A stretch of DNA of 64,000 nucleotides from contig OY720097.1 in NCBI GenBank assembly GCA_963082875.1, positions 16,562,501-16,626,500 of the forward strand, in the 5' to 3' direction. Origin of the DNA: Corella eumyota. Lineage: Eukaryota > Chordata > Ascidiacea > Phlebobranchia > Corellidae. Made by a program: the position numbers and the translations under genes. Position 1 is the first letter of the stretch. Every line of letters starts with the position of its first letter. Under the pieces are notes generated by a model that saw only the letters and a list, made by a program, of their open reading frames with translations, was not told the DNA's origin and searched no databases. Below, in pieces: positions 51,001 through 63,480 of the stretch.

Positions 51001-54000
51001 GTTTATTTGGTTAGGTGCGCTCAGTTATTGTAAAATTCAAATGAGAAATTTAATAATCGTTCAGGCCGCAATTTCTAAAGATTACTGCTATTTAAAATCA
51101 AATAAATGTCATTAAAAACATCACGTTAGTCTAACGATTGCATTTAAATTGGTAGAATACATAACTTTAACACTCGATTTCGAATTTACTTCCAAAGTTA
51201 CAATGCTATCACAAAAAATTTAAAGCCAATAAAACAAACTGTTTTTAACACAATGGCCTAATTTATTAGGTAAAAAATGTTAAAACTTTGCATATATGTT
51301 TTATTATATAAAAAGAATGTTGTTAAATTTTAAATAATTCACAAGTTCAGATACACAAATATAGTATTTTAATAGAATAATTAAATGTATACAAAGTTTA
51401 AAATTAAAAATTTATACCCAATAAATTATCGCATTCCTTTTTAATTAACAATGCCAACAAACAAGTATTTTATTGGTTTGTATAAGAGACTGTGTTAACA
51501 GCCTTATTACAAGGCTACTGACTAGAAAAGATAATGTTACTGGAGTAATAAAACATTACGAGAATTCGTTCTGCAAAATTTGGTACGATTTTACAGCTTT
51601 ACGAGCACATAAGCCATTTTAAATACTAATAGTTGGAAAGACGATTTTTTTCTTCTTTTTTTAAATTTTTTCCGTTTTTAATATAGGTTTATATTTCGAA
51701 AAATCCCGAAATTTTTTATCGCAACCCATCATTACAATTCATTGAATTCACAATTGACATACAGATAACGCGGCGACGTCACAATAATAAAAAAACTGAT
51801 GACGTCACTTGTTTGTTTGCCATGCGCGACGAGCGGAAAGCTGAAAAGATTAACGCAAACAAATTGCGTCAAGTGTTTGCCGAATAATTTCGATTGTTGC
51901 CGAATCGTCGGAGCAAAATTTTTTCTCGAGTGTTTAATGCAAAGATAAATATGCCACGTGTTTCGGTGCGGCGAAAAAGGGCGGGAGTTATTTTAACGTC
52001 TCTTACTCTTGACGGGTTTATTTTTACTTAAATTCAAGAAAAAAATCACTGGTATTTTAACGCATTGATTTTTAACTCAATATCGCAATGTTTTTTGCAA
52101 AATGAAAAAAAAATATTTAAAAATTAGAACAAAAATAAACTAACTGTATTATACTATAAACAAACAAGCAATTTAACCGTGGGAATTTAACTTTATTTTT
52201 GACCAACGTTATAGTTGCCACGTAAACGCTAAAAAAAATAATTTAATTAAACAATGTATAAGCTATTGTTATTACTTGTAATTATTATCTATCCAAAAAA
52301 CACTTTTTTTGATCTTGTTTTATGCACCAGAACACTAATAACATAAACAATCTTTTAATGGAAATTATTAAATGTACTCGTATTCAAAATCCTAGGGATT
52401 TAAAGTAATCGGGGAATAACGATTCGCTAAATTTAAGACAATCCTTGTTTATTTCCAGGCCAATAGTTAAGTAGACGACAACTGACTTAGTAAAATAACT
52501 TAACTATCCCAAACACCATTATCAAAATACTTAGTTTTTTTGAGACTGCACATGTTTTATATTGCTTTGTACCATAGCTACATATACCTATGCTTAAAAA
52601 GGTATTTTTGACTTTTTTATTTATTTATTAATAACAACTTTAAATACTCTTGTAAACATATTAATTACTTGCGAGTTGTCACGTGGTCGGATATGACCGG
52701 AAAAGATTAGAACTGTCACTCAAATAGTCACGTGAATATTTACGTTGTTACGTCACATCAATCAAACAATGCCAACTTTGTGATTGGCCACGTGAGACAT
52801 TATTTATAAAAAAAAAATATATAGTCCAATTGAAAAATTTATTTTGATAAAATATGGCAACCGTAGGCAGGTTTGAATGCTGAATTGCAAGTGATATGGC
52901 TTATACCACAATAGTTTATGGCTCGTTCTGAAGTGATTGTATTTTACCGGTATGTAAAATAAATTAAAGTATTATCCGTATATAATCTTATAGGCACACC
53001 GCGACCAAAGCAATTGTCATACCTTATTGACAGAAACTGTAAATCTCATGCAAAACACTTTTACTGGTACTTTAAAACGTTGAAAAATGCAAACAAAATC
53101 TGAATTTCAATACAAAATATTAATTGTCTATATTCAAAATTATCCAATGACCTGCCTTTTGTGGTTTTTCATAGGTGCCTATGATTACTCATAGAGGCGA
53201 TTTGCTTGATTAGAATTGTTGTCTTAGGCCTGGCTCGATTAAGGTTGAAGTACGGAAGTTAAAATCTTCAAGGTTAAACGAATGTGACCACGCACTTATG
53301 CAATTTATCAATCAATATCATTGTTTTTATAGAAAATTATCAACAATTTATTATTTTTCTTACTTAACCGCTTCGTTTATAAATTTTTAAAAAGATTATG
53401 ATATTGTCTTTTAAAGAGGTATTATATTTTTGTAATATTTTTTTTAAATAATTAGGTTTATAAAATTTAGGATTGAAATTAATATGAGTATGTTGTGTGT
53501 AGGCCGTAAGTGTTTTAATGTCGACAATTATTAACGGAAACGGACAAATTTAAAATTCAATTTTTCTATAAATTGCAATTAAACAATCACTTCACTTTAA
53601 GAAAATCTGCAATTAAAGAAAAATATAAAATATAATTCTGGCGCCAAAATCACTTCAAAAATTATTTTCCGAAAAAACAATGACAGATTAAGCTTTAAGA
53701 TTCAAATTATTTTAAAAATATTTTATTATTGATTAAGGAGAAAGAATTTGATATTTTGGCCCAAAGTCATTAAGTCGGGTTGAACCCAAATAATTAGGTT
53801 AAGTGTCGTTACTTATATTTATACCACCTGTACCTAATCCCGTACAAAATTCACGATTCCATCCACTTTGTTAACATACAACACACACTTACTCTTTTAA
53901 AGCCCATATATCATTAACAACACTGCTTTCAAATACAACCGACTTAACTTGGGATTAAATTGGATTAAAGATTTTGTGTAGCCATTTTTTTTACAAAACA

Positions 54001-57000
54001 CCATATTTTTGCAACATGTTTTTAAACCAGAATTGATAAATATTAAAAACGAAAATAAATTTTTATATTTAAATTTCGTTGCCCTTTAAAAGCAAAAATA
54101 TTTGTTTATAAATTTAGATAATGTTATCTAAAACGTGTTTAATTCAATTTCACGCTCAAAATAAATAATTTGGCTAATTATAAAATAAATACAAGCAACC
54201 GAAACCGGAGATAACATGTTAAAGAAACTTGACTTGACGGCCTGTGTTGGTTGCTGTCGTTGTAAATTTGTCACAATTACAAGTTGTATTAATGTCGTTT
54301 ACTTAACTTACATATCCTGCGTTATTTGAATACCGCTTACGATAAATGACACGCATAGGCGTATTGATAAGTCTAGCAATTTAAATAAGTGTTTTCTTGA
54401 ATAGTAAAAATGGCGGACAACTAAACAGGTTTAGGTTAGGCGCCTATGCCTACCCACACTATATGTGCGTTTGTTATGTTTATGTTTATAACGATAAAGG
54501 TTAAGTTCGCTGTGCTATACGTGTGCAGGTTGTATATATTTAACATAATAAACATTGAGTTACTTATACACCAACAAAACACGGAATTAAGTTACCGATT
54601 TGGAACCAAAAACAATCAAAACTGTCACGAAATCAACACTGCAAACCAAAAACGTCCTAAGAGAAATGTGCAACGAGTTGAAAAAAATCTGCTACATTTA
54701 CTCGATAAAAAAACACAGGCACACAGTTTGAGCCCAAGGCAGTGTTTATAAAGTTTCGACTGTAACTTAAGTAGGAGTTTAATGGCAAAATTTGAACGTC
54801 TTAAAGTTAATCAATCGTTCATGGAATTTGCCGTAAAATTGATTCACGAAATTCCGATGAAACTTTATTTTCAAATTCGATGCGCTAAAACGAAAACGTC
54901 AAAACAAAATTATTTACAAAAATAAATCATAATAGCGACCAAAAAAATGCAATCCAGAACTTATTTTAACTATTTATATAGGGCGTTTTTTAAAAACGTA
55001 ATTTATCATTAGCAAACTACTAAAATATACTTTTTTACTTTTTAAAGTACAAACCAGAATTTATTTAAATACTATATTTATAAGACTTTTAAAAAAAAAA
55101 AATTAATTTTTACCTTTAGTAAACTAAAACATGTTTATAAATTTAAAGTGCATATGGTTAGGATATATAACCAAATTAATCTACACTTCCACGTATAAAG
55201 TTCAGGGTTCAAGTGTAAATGGCACCAGTATATCAAGTTTATACGAACCTACAAGTGGATTAAAACGCCGTTTACGTAAATACTCTTCAAGAAAAACGCC
55301 AAAGTTTCATTAGGCCCGAAAAGAATATGCGGTAAAAGGTCGTTACTCAAACGACAGATTAAGAAAATTTAACAACACAAAAAACAAAGTTCAAATCGGT
55401 TTACCTTATCGTTAATTTAATCACTTACAAAGCCAGAATGGCCAATATGCTACACCACAATACCTAATATTAATCATAACTACGACGTTATTGCGAAGTA
55501 CTTATCTACGAACGTTGTGTACAATATGGGCGGATATCTGAGCGAGAATAAATAGGAATTTAATGTGAAGAGTGTTTATAAGTGACTTGAAATAGCAATC
55601 GTATAAGAGTACGAATAACGAGTTTAAATGCTGTGTATTTCGATCTTATATGTAATTGAAGTTAGAGGTTTTTCCGTTTTTGCGTATTATATTGAAGCAC
55701 GATATCTAAAGCTATTTGGGGCCTGAAAATTATTTTTATTTATTTATTTTTAGCTTAAGAACACAAACAATTTTTTTTTAGATTCTATTTTTGAATTTTT
55801 CAATAAAAAAAATTTATAAAAAAAATTCTGAACAAAGAATAAAGTTCAATTCAAATCACAGTTTAGCGCCCGTCAATTAATTACCACGTGACATTACATG
55901 CTCGAATGCACCCAAATAACCCCGCGCCCCTATTGTCTTGCGACTTATACGAAGTCTTTTATGACGTCACAAGAGTGTATGAGTCAATTAAAATAACGTA
56001 AGGAGTGACAAGCATCAGAGTAAGGGAAAATCTAAAAACGCCAAAAAAAAATTTTCAAAAAAAAATTATAAATAAAGCAATTTTATCCAAAAATTATTAC
56101 AAACTACATTTAACCGCTTTGTCCCTACCAAAGACAAAAATTTAACCATTTTTGTTAACAATACGCCATATTTTTTGCATATTACCCGCTGCCAATCCAC
56201 CTCCTACAAGCGGAAATTGAGAAAACCTCATAAAAATCGTGTGGAGTTGTGGTTGCCAGAATGAACAGAATCAATTTAAGTATGTGTTAAAGTTGATTAA
56301 TGGTTGTTATGGCGGTCAAATAATATTTTAATAGACGAAAAAAATAAACCTTAAAAATTTGAAATTTTTGTGTGCGCAAAACCAAAATTAAAAAAAACAG
56401 CATTTTTTTCATTTAAAAAAAATAAAATAAAATGAAAAAAAAAACATAAAAAACCTATTGACACTTTTACAAAACAATTTAAATCGAACAAAAATTTAAT
56501 CCCTTAAAACAACTACTTCTTGCTAGGATCCAATTGACACGAAAAAGTTTCGAGGGTTCGTCCTAATTGAAGAAACCCTACGAAAACCGGCTAAGAAAAC
56601 AAAAGAAACGCGTGTATACGGTTAGACAAGCCAGCAAAAAGTAACGACTAGTTTCCCTCGATGACACTTCAAACTGTAACATAATAGAAAACGTCCCATT
56701 GTTGTAAAGGACTTGGCAACTTTTAAGCACTTTGCAATGTGTGCTGGTCTATTAACGGTAACCCTTTCACGACCACCTGAGTGAATTTCTCGAGTGTTAA
56801 AAGCGGGAAAATGTACGTTTTCGTCGGTAAGGGTTTCACAAGTTTTCGATCCCTAATTAGAGCAAGCCTATTGTGGAATTTCTCACCGGTGTTTTAACGT
56901 GTGAAGCGAAATACACACTGCTCTTTACGACGCTTAGCTATCTAGGTTAAACCGGGAAACCACCAGATTCGATACAGAATTGATATGAAAGCACTCAATT

Positions 57001-60000
57001 GATTTGGCGTCGTTATAAAGAGGATTATAATGCGATTTGAAACTGCTCAATTCAATAGAGTGGAATTTATAGTGACGGCTGACATCATTAATGTTTCAAA
57101 AAAAGATTACGTCATTTACAAAATTAATGATGTTTAAAATCCAAAAAAATGAATTTATTTTTTTTTTAATTTAAAAAAACGTGATTATTTAACGAGCAAA
57201 TGCTTTTACGCCATTTTGTCGATTTGTTTACGTCAATTAGAAGAAATAAACACACAAGTTACAATAACAGATTCGTGCTAACAAACCACTTTGTATGTTT
57301 ACGTTGAGACCGAACGATTAATTGCGCGGAAAATTAAACGGTTTTCGGTGATGTTTAGACTATTTAAAAACTTAAACAAATTGCTCTGAAGAGAAATATT
57401 TACGTAATTGTATATTTGCGATGGTAATTAACGTCAAGAAATGAAGGCGCGTGTTTATTAAATTTATAAACGGAATGATTCAGCGATTTAGGAATAGATA
57501 TTGCGCTGTTTATTCAGTTTATAAAGATAAAATCTTATAAAATTATCTAACTTTGAATTAAAAAAACGTTAAGTCGAAGTTTTAAATTTAATAATTAATG
57601 CCTATCTTTCCTACCCCCCCTACAAAAAAAATAAAAAATAAAAAATTTTTTACTTTAAAAAATATCCAAAATTTTATATTAAAGCCTAATTTTTCTACCA
57701 ACGCCCCCAAAATGCGAATCAGGCGTCAATGTCTGCTAAAAAGTTGAGTCATTTCTTTAAGTCGGAAACCCGGGTCTGCCCCCGAGTTTGATTGACAGGT
57801 GCGGGTAACTTTGACACCACGTCAAGTCGGGTTAATCGCTTTCTGAAGTGAAAAATTGTGATCTGAAAAGGGTTGTAATTGTTGCAAAGGATTTCCCATC
57901 ATTAAACCGTAGATCTTTTAAAAGTTGGACGATTGAAATTTGACTTTGGACTTAACGGATTTACTTTTTGTTTGAACGAAAGAGATTTTTTTAGCAAAAA
58001 TAACAAATTTGTAAATTTTTAAGCTCATTGTAAATGCTTTCAAATGCTAATTCACAAGAATTTAATTTAACAAAAAATGCCAAAAACGTAAAACATTTTA
58101 ATCTTACAATTTTTTTTATGAGTTTTCCAAAACAATTATTTATATAGCGCAATGTCGTTAAAATATGGGTTAAGCAATCGTAGAATTTTCCATAAAATAT
58201 CATCCGAAAGCGCCAAAAACTTAATAAAGTGAAACTAAATTATTAAAACAACCGGTTCAATTAAATAAATCATTTGAAAACTGACATATAGGAATGTAAC
58301 GTGTTTGTTTTAAATTTGGTTCTGCCATTTTTTTAAGTGTTAACTTAAGGGCAATAAAAGTGACATAAAATGTCCGATTTGCAAACGTGAATCGCAGTAA
58401 AAACAAAAAATTATTAAAGTTATTAATGAAAAATAAAGTTATATTCAACTAAGGTTGTTTCTTGGGCGCCTATGTATATGAGAAGAGTATTGTTTAAATA
58501 ATAACTTTCAAGTGTGAGTAAATCATTCACAAACTTATTTTAACAGAAATTCTTTCTGCTGACATTAGCTTACACATAAAATAAATTTAGTATATTCACA
58601 TACATTCACTTTTAGGTTAAAATAAACTTTGAATTGCAAAAATATAAAAAATCGAAATTTTAGGTGTAAAATTAAATAGATATGATTTGCAATGCTAAAT
58701 TCAGCGATACCAACTATAGATAAATCTCTATAAAAAGGTCAAATAACAAAATTCCAATCCACAAATATAAATTTGAAAATATTTTGGTAACAATTGTCAG
58801 AGTTTAAATAGAAATTCCGAACCCAGTTTGAAATATTTTATTGCTTGTATTCGAGAGACAAACGACGCCACAAATCGTAAACATTCGTCAAGTTGTAAAA
58901 TTTTATTCGCAGCAGACTTTTTACAGGGCATCTAGACGTTTTTTCCTTAAAAACCTAGGCTTTTTGAAATTGCAAGAATTGCAGACCTACCCCGAAAATG
59001 GGTAAAAAAATCAACAAAACAAAAAAGTTTGTAAATTACTCAAAAATTGTTGTATTTTAGGTATTCATCAATCTGCTACTTGTATACGAAAACCCGTCAT
59101 TAACTTTGTGTAAGACGTGAACAATGGACATTGTGACGTCACAGCTACTCTAGCAAGGCCCGATACAACGACGGGCTTCTAAAAATATTATTTACGAATC
59201 CGAAAATTGACGGTTTTATCGAATTCCATTTTTTGGCTAGGTGCGAACGCTGTAATTAGATTTTAGCCTCGCTTCGACGACCACGCTCTATGACGTCACA
59301 ATAAAAACGAGAACCGAGTGGGTCGTATTTATGCATAGTCAAGCGAGAGGTTAAAGTAACCACTTGAAATAACGTCAAATTAAGGAATAATTAACGAACA
59401 CAGCAAAGTTTTTGTTAACGCAATATTAATAACCATATTATACAGGCGCCTTATACACTAATGCCCACGAAGGGCAAACTTTTTAAGGATTGACAGCAAC
59501 GAATACAGCGAAAAACTCAATTGTCTAAATGCCAAATACCATTGTACCGCCTAGCTACATCGCTGCCTGTGATCAACTCTTGTTTTTGTACAAGTTTAGT
59601 TTGATCTTAACTCGATCCCGCGATGCCAGCAGCCATTGTTACGCAACAATAAAGGGAAGATATCCCACCCCCAATAACAGTATACTGTGTGTAAACGATC
59701 CTTGGTGTAAAACGGTAAGACTTGTTAAAGAGAGATCGGGTTACTTATATGATTGCCTGTATTGGGTAATTGTATGTAAAGACCGTTTAAAATCATTGAA
59801 GAATATCTTGACAATTTTTTAATAAAAAAGCAAACTATTACAGAATTTAACATAATTTTTTCACATTTAAATTTTAACGTTTATTTAATTTATAAGGTAT
59901 CAATTTTACTAAAAATTACATAACTAAAATTTTACGAAATATAACCAATTTTTAAAACGTTTAAAAATCAAACACATACAAAAACGAGACAAATTCAGAA

Positions 60001-62343
60001 AAAAATTCCTACTCACACATTCACTGCGGGATATAATAGCCAGAAAAGACAAATTTTTGTCTTGATAAGCCAACACAGGCTTGTAGCTTTGTTTAAATTG
60101 GTAAATAGACGGCCCGACACGGTAGATTAACGAAGAACGGGTGCGTTAAGGCTTAACGGGACCTCTCAGTTTAAAGCATAGGCGTAAAATAAATGGAAGG
60201 CAAATACATTTAAGCGTCTCTAAAAACTAACAAATTTATACAAATTTGTATAAAATTAATGTACCTGAAACGGTTTAAACTTTAACATATTCGCCTTAGC
60301 CACATTTTTTTTTGTTAAAATCCATTTTGCGTAGTATTTTTGCTTACCCATGGGGATTATGAGTTATCGCCACTGCTTTAGTCCATTTATACAAAATAGA
60401 CGCACTTATACATTTGGAGACTCGCTGCTTCAACGACAAAATATGGGCACAGAAAACAATTATTTAATCATTTTGTCAACTTATGGACAATAAATCAAAT
60501 ACAATTAACTATTTTAAACAAATTTGTAAGTCAGATCTATTTACCCAGTCAAGATATATATTTTTTCAGTTTAGATATTGGTACAGAATGGTCACAGTTT
60601 AAATACTGGAGAAACAATAATTTTAGGCGTATATTTATACAAAAATAAAGTGATAAATTAACTGGAATGTCATAACACCTCGCTAATTTTCGCCGAAATT
60701 TAAACAGTAAATATCAGAGGTAGAAAGATAGAGCGGCGGTCGAATCATTTACCTCCTCTATCAAAGTCGAAACATATTTGCCTCATTAAAACACGAGTGC
60801 GGCGTGGATATACTAAACAACGGCTTAGCTTAACTCCCAACCGGACAAAAGCACATGGCTAGGTCAATTTTCGAGCGCAAATCTGGTTCGAAAATTTTGG
60901 CTAGACGATTAATTTCGATCGCTCTACATGTGCTAATGGCGAGATTTTATCGCGTAGCACTGTTTTTACGACGTTGTTATTATTGTTTGGAGGGTCATTA
61001 AAAAGGAATGAAAATGTGTCAGTTATAAGCAAGTTATTCACAAATCATTTCTTAACACAACCACAAGTGAGCGTAAGACAAAACAATAAATAATTAGCAA
61101 ATATAACCCTAACCAGGCTAAAAACAGCAAAAAAACTACGAAGTCAACAAAATATTTGATATATTTTTAATGGAAAACTATAAAAATGACAAAGAAAAAT
61201 GTTATTATCGTGGGTTCGAATACATGACACTAAATACACTATCAATGGCTGAACTGTACGGTAGTTTCTAAGCAAACAAAAGTTTAATGTGTACCTAAGA
61301 AAACGTAATTAAAACTCGACCGATCTTTTAGCAGATTCAGAATTTATATCTAGTTCTTTGCAAATAGAAATGAAGCCCACAGACCACAAGGTTAATATGT
61401 TAACGCCTTGAACTGTTATAACACATACCCAGCAATAATAAAAATCAATCAACTACAATAATGGTATGTTTTACCAGTTTAAAGGTCCCACATTTAAAAT
61501 TATACAAAATTAATAAAATTAAACTAATTGGTATACCATCAAGCACTAGTTAAAATAACTTAAAAAATCAATCAATAATCTTTTCATTTTTATCAATTAG
61601 GGTGTACAATTTAACCAATACCGTTATATATTACAACTATTAACAGTTAAATTTATTTTAAAATTTTTCAAATTAATTGAAACTTACAGATGACGGAGGA
61701 AGGATCACGTTTGGGAAGAGAGGATTGCTAATCCCTGAGACACTGGGTACTCTTCCTATTTCTTGTTGAGCATAGGGAAAGCCCCCTAGCCGAGACGAAT
61801 CATTGTTCAGATCTGAAAACCATCAATCAACAATTTAGCTAATACTTTTCGATTTAATTCAAAAAAAATTGCTGATCTTTCATTAGTGGATAGGATAGGC
61901 TAGGGTAGGGATAAACCAGGATAAAGGCAAGGCTAAGATAAAATGTCAAAAAGCTTTGTCCATGGTTTAAGAAATATAAATAAATTTAATCTGGTTTCGA
62001 CTTAAGTTAACAGAGTGTAAAATAAAAAATAAAAATTTTGAGTTTATATTTTTTTCACATGGTTTTATTTAAAGAAGGTATATACATGTAGTTTAAAGTT
62101 TTAAAGTATAATAGTTTAAGTACAAAACAATGTACTAGACGATGACTAAGACTGATAAACAAAAAAATATCACTTATATATCAATGCTTCTATTGTATCT
62201 AAAAAGTTTAGAATATTGCAAGAAAAACTTTTAAAATATTATCTTACATAAATTATAGTTTTAGTTTAATAACAAAAAATACCTCTATCCAAATCATCTT
62301 TATGTCGATGGTTTGTATCATTATGATGTGAATTGCCTTTGCT
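36056..62343 (-). CDS. TCF/LEF (TCF7L2-type): TCF/LEF transcription factor, HMG box plus C-clamp (5' end outside window)
   Basis: TCF/LEF proteins are the nuclear DNA-binding partners of beta-catenin in Wnt signalling and recruit Groucho when it is absent. Twelve exons join in phase, high to low: 62343-62283, 61812-61688, 40999-40912, 40317-40227, 39993-39745, 39671-39482, 38945-38838, 38758-38713, 37931-37862, 37164-37092, 36919-36665, 36577-36056 (1878 nt, 625 codons plus stop). The central block ([25 protein letters not shown]) aligns with the vertebrate context-dependent region. The HMG box spans ~231-305 ([40 protein letters not shown]), followed by a basic tail [10 protein letters not shown]. 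The C-clamp is ~326-348, with Cys326, Cys339, Cys342 and Cys348. The C-terminal tail is Ser/Asn/Pro-rich with a His/Pro/Met-rich end and no CtBP-type PLSL motif. The N-terminal beta-catenin-binding domain is not in the window. Confidence 0.95.
37862..37931 (-). CDS. C-clamp exon of TCF/LEF (70 bases)
   Basis: Encodes [19 protein letters not shown] plus CAPC. Together with RRKKKC in the next exon it gives CX12CX2CX5C, the C-clamp that lets TCF proteins read a GC-rich helper site next to the HMG site. It was found by phase: the preceding exon ends with one base of a codon and the next exon starts with one, so only a two-in, two-out exon fits. Its 70-base length means that skipping shifts the frame. 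Two TGACGTCA palindromes (37941-37948 and 37963-37970) lie just upstream in the intron. Confidence 0.9.
37941..37970. promoter_or_regulatory. Pair of TGACGTCA palindromes next to the C-clamp exon
   Basis: Two full CRE-type palindromes, 14 bases apart, in the intron beside the C-clamp exon. CREB/ATF factors bind this sequence in animals; function here is inference. Confidence 0.4.
42447..42641 (-). CDS. Exon-like open segment in the long TCF intron
   Basis: An open frame with protein-like composition: [20 protein letters not shown], then [20 protein letters not shown] and [15 protein letters not shown]. The frame from ~42618 starts at an ATG, and an AG just before TGCAGAAATTGC could serve as an acceptor. 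It is charged and amphipathic, unlike the random frames nearby. No family was recognised, and no partner exon or promoter is proven. The ATG overlaps an octamer ATGCAAAT. Confidence 0.25.
   Translation of the reverse strand: MTCIFMQIQCRNCSKEKSGSFIFEDFLAKFRAFLVELEEREHCSETIRLILDFIAVYQDSLKVV
44719..44841 (+). CDS. Possible first exon of a nested plus-strand gene
   Basis: ATG followed by 41 open codons ([20 protein letters not shown] then [20 protein letters not shown] and Q) ending at a CAG|GTAAAAG donor. A possible acceptor, ACTAG|GTTGGATC at about 45284, would add [17 protein letters not shown] before a stop. Composition is protein-like, but the assignment depends on short segments only. Confidence 0.25.
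46340..46412 (-). repeat. tRNA-like sequence in the TCF intron
   Basis: On the minus strand it contains a near-perfect B box GGGTTCGATTCC and, upstream, GCGCGTAGGTATTGGG, which could be a decayed A box. It is probably a tRNA-derived SINE head or a tRNA pseudogene; the cloverleaf could not be completed. Confidence 0.45.
49906..49957. promoter_or_regulatory. Pair of TGACGTCA palindromes in a GC-rich island
   Basis: Two palindromes 36 bases apart within a GC-richer stretch (~49890-50130) of the long TCF intron. A candidate enhancer or internal promoter; no start site can be defined from the sequence alone. Confidence 0.35.
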
Positions 62344-62912
62344 CTAAAAAAAACAAAAGAATTTATGAGTTTATGATTGCAATAAAAATTAAACCTATAC
62401 AGAATGAAATATATAATTTTAAAATATTCTAAATACGAAAAACGGGTCAAGTAAAATGTCAAAAACTTGAAATTTAATTAAGAATTTCCCCAAATGAAAC
62501 TTTTGTAAAATTTTGTTCTGTTTGTGAAGTTGTAAATTATGATTCTAGACAATCAGACAGCTATACAAACTAAGATTTAATAGCACCATGGTTTTAATCA
62601 CAAAGTTTGCTCTATATTTCAACCAAAAACAAACACAACCTTTTATTTAATGTCACAGGAAAAGAAATTAACAAATTCTGTTGTAGTGAAAATTAAGAAA
62701 AAACTTATTTAAATTTCATCTTAAATACAATTTAAAAAAATCCCAAAACTGCTATAAAAATCTAATTTTTAATAAGAGTTCAAATCAGCTGTAGCATATT
62801 GCTGTCAATCAGCTGTTTGCAGTCTAGTTAAGGCCCTACCACGGCAATAAAAGTTGATGCATAGAGTTTACAGGAAACCCACATAGAGTAATTGAAACTA
62901 AATCGAGGACCG

Positions 62913-62936
62913 ACTAAGACTTAGTCCCATGGGACT
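62913..62936. repeat. Two overlapping perfect palindromes
   Basis: ACTAAG-A-CTTAGT (62913-62925) overlaps AGTCCCATGGGACT (62923-62936). Together they can form two adjacent hairpins. Function unknown. Confidence 0.8.
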
Positions 62937-63348
62937 GGACTTATGTTGTAATAAATATACCTACACTTATAACATGCTTAGATTATTATTATAATAAAAA
63001 TGGCTTGCCAAGTGGTTATCTTGAAAACACACAAGGCTGTTTAGACTATAGCTTAGATAGCTTATTTTTTTATACAAAAAATATTTTTTTACGCTAAACA
63101 TAATGATTTTCTTTTAAGCCAGAGGTATTATGCCAAAAAAAACAAAGTTCATATTTTTTTTAACTATGTTCATAATTTAAATTACTTTACATTGTTTCAC
63201 AAACACATATTGTAAATTTAATAAAAATATACAAAAAAGGCTTTTATGGGCTTAAAAACTTTTAAGATTTCCTTTGTTTATGTAATAACATTTAACTCAA
63301 AGAGCGGAGTCTCTGTGTTAAAAGCATTACTGTATGCTCAGGTAAAAA

Positions 63349-63480
63349 ATGGCTCAATTAGTTGTTTTTATGCTAGTTTTGGGCCGTTTTTACAAGCTAC
63401 AACACACTTTATGGCCGAGTAGAGACCGAGAATGTGAAGGTAACACAAGAATGAACAACCTAAAAGCCGTTAAATCTCAG
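63349..63480 (+). CDS. Possible first exon of a plus-strand gene antisense to TCF
   Basis: ATG and 44 open codons starting MAQLVVFMLVLGRFYKLQHT, hydrophobic at the start like a leader, and ending at a consensus CAG|GTAAGT donor. No second exon was found before the window ends. It could be an antisense transcript or chance. Confidence 0.25.

Larger units (their letters stand above)
41000..61687 (-). other. 20.7-kb intron of TCF/LEF
   Basis: The flanking exons end and begin in phase 0 and the encoded regions are adjacent in the vertebrate homologue, so no coding exon is obviously missing. It is far longer than any other intron here (45-1900 bases, except the ~0.5-kb one next to it). It contains TGACGTCA sites at 42859, 49906, 49950, 51800, 55963, 59134 and 59291, numerous CACGTG words, repeats of a GCGCCTATG word, a tRNA-like repeat and several exon-like islands. 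It is a likely site of enhancers and of an alternative promoter. Confidence 0.75.

Noticed and set aside
54446-54751. 101-codon plus-strand open frame
   Set aside because: Hydrophobic start then Asn/Lys/Gln-rich; no homology recognised and no supporting neighbours.
55196-55313. Acceptor-like TTCAG followed by a 36-codon basic ending ([16 protein letters not shown])
   Set aside because: It would join in phase with the 44.7-kb candidate exon, but over 10 kb with no intermediate evidence.
59529-59822. 97-codon plus-strand open frame with an internal GTAAGA donor
   Set aside because: Plausible composition, but no partner exon and no recognised family; left out as unsupported.
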